From the NCBI RefSeq assembly GCF_003173735.1, contig NZ_CP029551.1, positions 3,620,001 to 3,684,000 of the forward strand: DNA of 64,000 bases. Reading direction: 5' to 3'. A program made the position numbers and the translations under genes. The notes below the pieces were generated by a model that saw nothing but the letters and a program-made list of their open reading frames with translations, searched no databases and was not told the origin of the DNA. Shown here in pieces: positions 61,716 to 64,000 of the stretch (position 1 is the stretch's first letter; each line of letters begins with the position of its first letter). Origin of the DNA: Methylobacterium radiodurans. GTDB taxonomy: Bacteria; Pseudomonadota; Alphaproteobacteria; Rhizobiales; Beijerinckiaceae.

Positions 61716-63470
61716 ATGAACATCTTCGCCCTGTTCGAGGCGCGCGTGCGCGATGCCCTCGAAGCGCTGACCCGTTCCGGAACCCTGCCCGAGGGGCTCG
61801 ACCTCGGCCGCGTCGTGGTCGAGCCGCCCCGCGACCCGACCCACGGGGATCTGGCCACCAACGCCGCGCTGGTGCTGGCCAAGGAGGCGCGCGCCAACCC
61901 GAAGGCGCTGGGCGAGGCGCTGGCCGCGGAGCTGCGCGCCGACCCGCGCGTCACCGAGGCGAGCGTGGCGGGCCCCGGCTTCATCAACCTGCGGCTGGCG
62001 CCGCACGTCCTGCAGGACGTGGTGCGCTCGGCGCTCGCCGACCCGGCGGGCTTCGGCCGGGCCCGGATGCCGGGCGGGCTCGTCAACATCGAGTACGTCT
62101 CGGCCAACCCCACGGGACCGATGCATGTCGGCCACGGCCGCGGCGCGGTCTTCGGCGACGCGCTCGCCAACCTCCTCGTCGCGGCGGGCCGCGAGGTCGT
62201 GCGCGAGTACTACATCAACGACGCGGGCGCCCAGGTCGTGGTGCTGGCCCGCTCCGCCCACATCCGCTACCTCCAGGCGCTCGGCCGCAGCGACGCCGTG
62301 GTGGGGGAGGGGCTCTACCCGGGCGACTACCTGATCCCGGTGGGCCAGAGGCTCGCGGCGGAGTACGGCGATGCGCTCGCCGACAAGCCCGAATCCGAGT
62401 GGCTGCCGCTCGTGCGCGACGCGGCGCTCGCCGCCATGATGGACATGATCCGCGACGACCTCGCGGCGATCGGCATCCGCCACGACGTGTTCTTCTCCGA
62501 GCGCAAGCTCCAGGACAGCGGCGCGGTGGGCGAATTGCTCGGGGCCCTGCGGGCGCGCGGCCTCGTCTACGAGGGGCGCCTGCCCCCGCCCAAGGGCCAG
62601 CTGCCGGAGGATTGGGAGGACCGCGAGCAGACCCTGTTCCGCACGCGCGAGTTCGGCGACGACACCGACCGGCCGCTGCTGAAGTCGGACGGCACCTACA
62701 CCTACTTCGCGGCCGACATCGCCTACCACCGCGACAAGTTCCTGCGCGGCGCCCGCGAGATGATCGACGTGCTGGGCGCCGACCACGGCGGCTACGTCAA
62801 GCGCATGCAGGCGGCCGTGAAGGCGGTCTCGGACGGCGAGGCCACCCTCGACGTGAAGCTCTGCCAGCTGGTGCGCCTCCTGCGCGCGGGCGAGCCCGTG
62901 AAGATGTCGAAGCGCGCGGGCGAGTTCGTGACCTTGCGCGAGGTCATCGACGAGGTCGGGCGCGACGCGATCCGGTTCATGATGCTCTACCGGAAGAACG
63001 ACGCCACCCTCGATTTCGACCTCGCCAAGGTGGTCGAGCAGTCGAAGGACAACCCGGTCTTCTACGTGCAGTACGCCCATGCCCGGGCCCGCTCGGTGCA
63101 GCGGCAGGCGCGCGAGGCCTATCCGGACACGGATTTTTCCGACGCCGCGACGCTCGCGCGAGCCCACCTCGGCCTGCTCGCCGATTCGGGCGAGGTCGAG
63201 ATGATGCGCCTCGTGGCGCAGTACCCCCGGGTGCTGGAAGCGGCCGCCGCCGCGCACGAGCCGCACCGCATCGCCTTCCACCTCTATGAAGTCGCCAGTT
63301 CGCTGCATAGTTTCTGGAACAAGGGCAAAGACTTGCCGCAATTACGGTTTGTTAATGCAACCGACCGAAAGTCGACCGAGGCGAGGCTAGCCCTCGTCGA
63401 GGCCGTGCGGAGCACGCTCGCTTCCGGTCTCGCAGTGCTGGGCGTCACCGCACCCGACGAGATGCGCTGA
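61716..63470 (+). CDS. argS: Arginyl-tRNA synthetase
   Basis: 584 residues, class I. Signature [20 protein letters not shown] is the HIGH motif in HVGH form, and [20 protein letters not shown] the KMSK loop. Anticodon-binding ALPHA domain is at about 455-584 ([36 protein letters not shown]). The N-terminal Add-1 domain ([19 protein letters not shown]) recognises the D-loop. The ATG at 61716 is preceded by a weak GAC-rich site; no other start fits. Confidence 0.98.
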   Translation: MNIFALFEARVRDALEALTRSGTLPEGLDLGRVVVEPPRDPTHGDLATNAALVLAKEARANPKALGEALAAELRADPRVTEASVAGPGFINLRLAPHVLQDVVRSALADPAGFGRARMPGGLVNIEYVSANPTGPMHVGHGRGAVFGDALANLLVAAGREVVREYYINDAGAQVVVLARSAHIRYLQALGRSDAVVGEGLYPGDYLIPVGQRLAAEYGDALADKPESEWLPLVRDAALAAMMDMIRDDLAAIGIRHDVFFSERKLQDSGAVGELLGALRARGLVYEGRLPPPKGQLPEDWEDREQTLFRTREFGDDTDRPLLKSDGTYTYFAADIAYHRDKFLRGAREMIDVLGADHGGYVKRMQAAVKAVSDGEATLDVKLCQLVRLLRAGEPVKMSKRAGEFVTLREVIDEVGRDAIRFMMLYRKNDATLDFDLAKVVEQSKDNPVFYVQYAHARARSVQRQAREAYPDTDFSDAATLARAHLGLLADSGEVEMMRLVAQYPRVLEAAAAAHEPHRIAFHLYEVASSLHSFWNKGKDLPQLRFVNATDRKSTEARLALVEAVRSTLASGLAVLGVTAPDEMR

Positions 63471-63503
63471 CGCCCGGATCGGCGTTAGAGGGAGATTGCT
63501 GCC

Positions 63504-64000
63504 ATGACGAATGCCGCGCGCGCCCAGCTCGACCTCGAAGCCTTCGCGCGTGAGCTTCAGCAGCAGACCGGGGGCAAGCCGGGCGCGCCCTCGGCCAAGG
63601 ACCCGCTCGCCGAGCTCGCCCGCATCGTCGGGCAGGACGACCCCTTCCGCGCCCTGCTGGCCGCCCGCGACGAGCGGCGCGGCGAGCAGGATCGCGCCGC
63701 GGCGCACCCCGCCCCGCAATCCGCCATGGACCCGTCCTGGCAGGGCCGGGTCGAGCCGAGCTTCGCTCCCGAATCGCATCGCCCCAACCCGGCCGACGCC
63801 TTCGACCAGTATCTCGCCTCCGTCGAGCAGGCGCCGCCGGAGAGCTACGGCGAGGAGCCCGCGGCCGACCAGCGCGCCCTGAAGCGCGTGCGGCCCCGCC
63901 GCCGGCTCGCCACGGTCGGGGCGGGCGTCGCCGTCGTCGCCGTCGCGGTGAGCGGCGCGCTCGCCTACAAGGGCCTGAGCGGCGGCCATTCCGGCGGCGT
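63504..64000 (+). CDS. SPOR-type membrane protein, 3' end outside the window
   Basis: At least 165 residues; the gene runs off the window. The N-terminus (LEAFARELQQQTGGKPGAPS) is polar and acidic, and a membrane helix (LATVGAGVAVVAVAVSGALA) follows an Arg/Lys block (ALKRVRPRRR). In alphaproteobacteria the gene after argS is usually a bitopic SPOR-domain protein preceding nagZ, which fits. The SPOR domain itself would lie beyond the window, so this rests on context. GGGAG about 11 bases before the ATG. Confidence 0.75.
   Translation, partial: MTNAARAQLDLEAFARELQQQTGGKPGAPSAKDPLAELARIVGQDDPFRALLAARDERRGEQDRAAAHPAPQSAMDPSWQGRVEPSFAPESHRPNPADAFDQYLASVEQAPPESYGEEPAADQRALKRVRPRRRLATVGAGVAVVAVAVSGALAYKGLSGGHSGG

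Overview
The window is about 70% G+C bacterial chromosome and reads as an alphaproteobacterium of the order Hyphomicrobiales, most likely Methylobacterium or a close relative. Pointers are the rpsA-sppA-ihfB-lapA-trpF-trpB block, a TrcR (DUF1013) regulator, the erpA-dgt-argS-SPOR block, glnII beside a DUF2735 gene, and small DUF6894, DUF6481, DUF2735 and DUF4170 proteins that are common in this group. The genus is inferred from gene content. No rRNA, integrase, complete insertion sequence or CRISPR array was seen.

Positions 1 to about 18.6 kb form a loose, accessory-looking region. It holds small hypothetical proteins, single enzymes (MmcQ/YjbR, DUF427, DJ-1/PfpI, VOC, HAD, MFS, ABC exporter), several intergenic stretches of 300-900 bases, and at least four damaged genes: an SRAP gene, the N-terminus of a chemotaxis receptor, a piece of an MgtC protein, and a carotenoid oxygenase split by an in-frame amber codon. 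A tRNA-Met gene (18583-18659) marks the right edge.

From 18.7 to 32 kb the content is core: trpB, trpF, lapA, ihfB, sppA, rpsA and trcR on the minus strand, then a class II aldolase, prs, a GNAT enzyme and xseA. At 32.1-33.9 kb an NsrR-type repressor and a flavohaemoglobin diverge from a spacer with two 23-bp operator-like palindromes, forming a nitric-oxide defence unit.

From 34 to 43.6 kb come a hydrolase/SDR/DUF892 group and a tightly packed three-gene operon. That operon encodes a GntA-like (YqcI/YcgG) haem protein, a PrmC-like methyltransferase and an EgtD-like betaine methyltransferase whose two main specificity positions are changed. It is the best candidate for an undescribed pathway. 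A chemotaxis receptor follows, then a TetR gene divergent from pspA and yiaAB with two identical palindromes between them.

From 43.7 to 50 kb is a nitrogen-related cluster: a two-gene molybdenum hydroxylase (FAD subunit plus a single-chain 2Fe-2S/molybdopterin protein similar to E. coli XdhD/YgfN), glutaminase, DUF2735, and type II glutamine synthetase behind a good sigma-54 promoter. From 52.5 to 64 kb lie tamA-tamB (with a palindromic repeat element read through at the tamB 5' end), erpA, a dGTPase-like gene, a Gly/Tyr-rich secreted protein, argS, and a SPOR-type gene cut by the window end.
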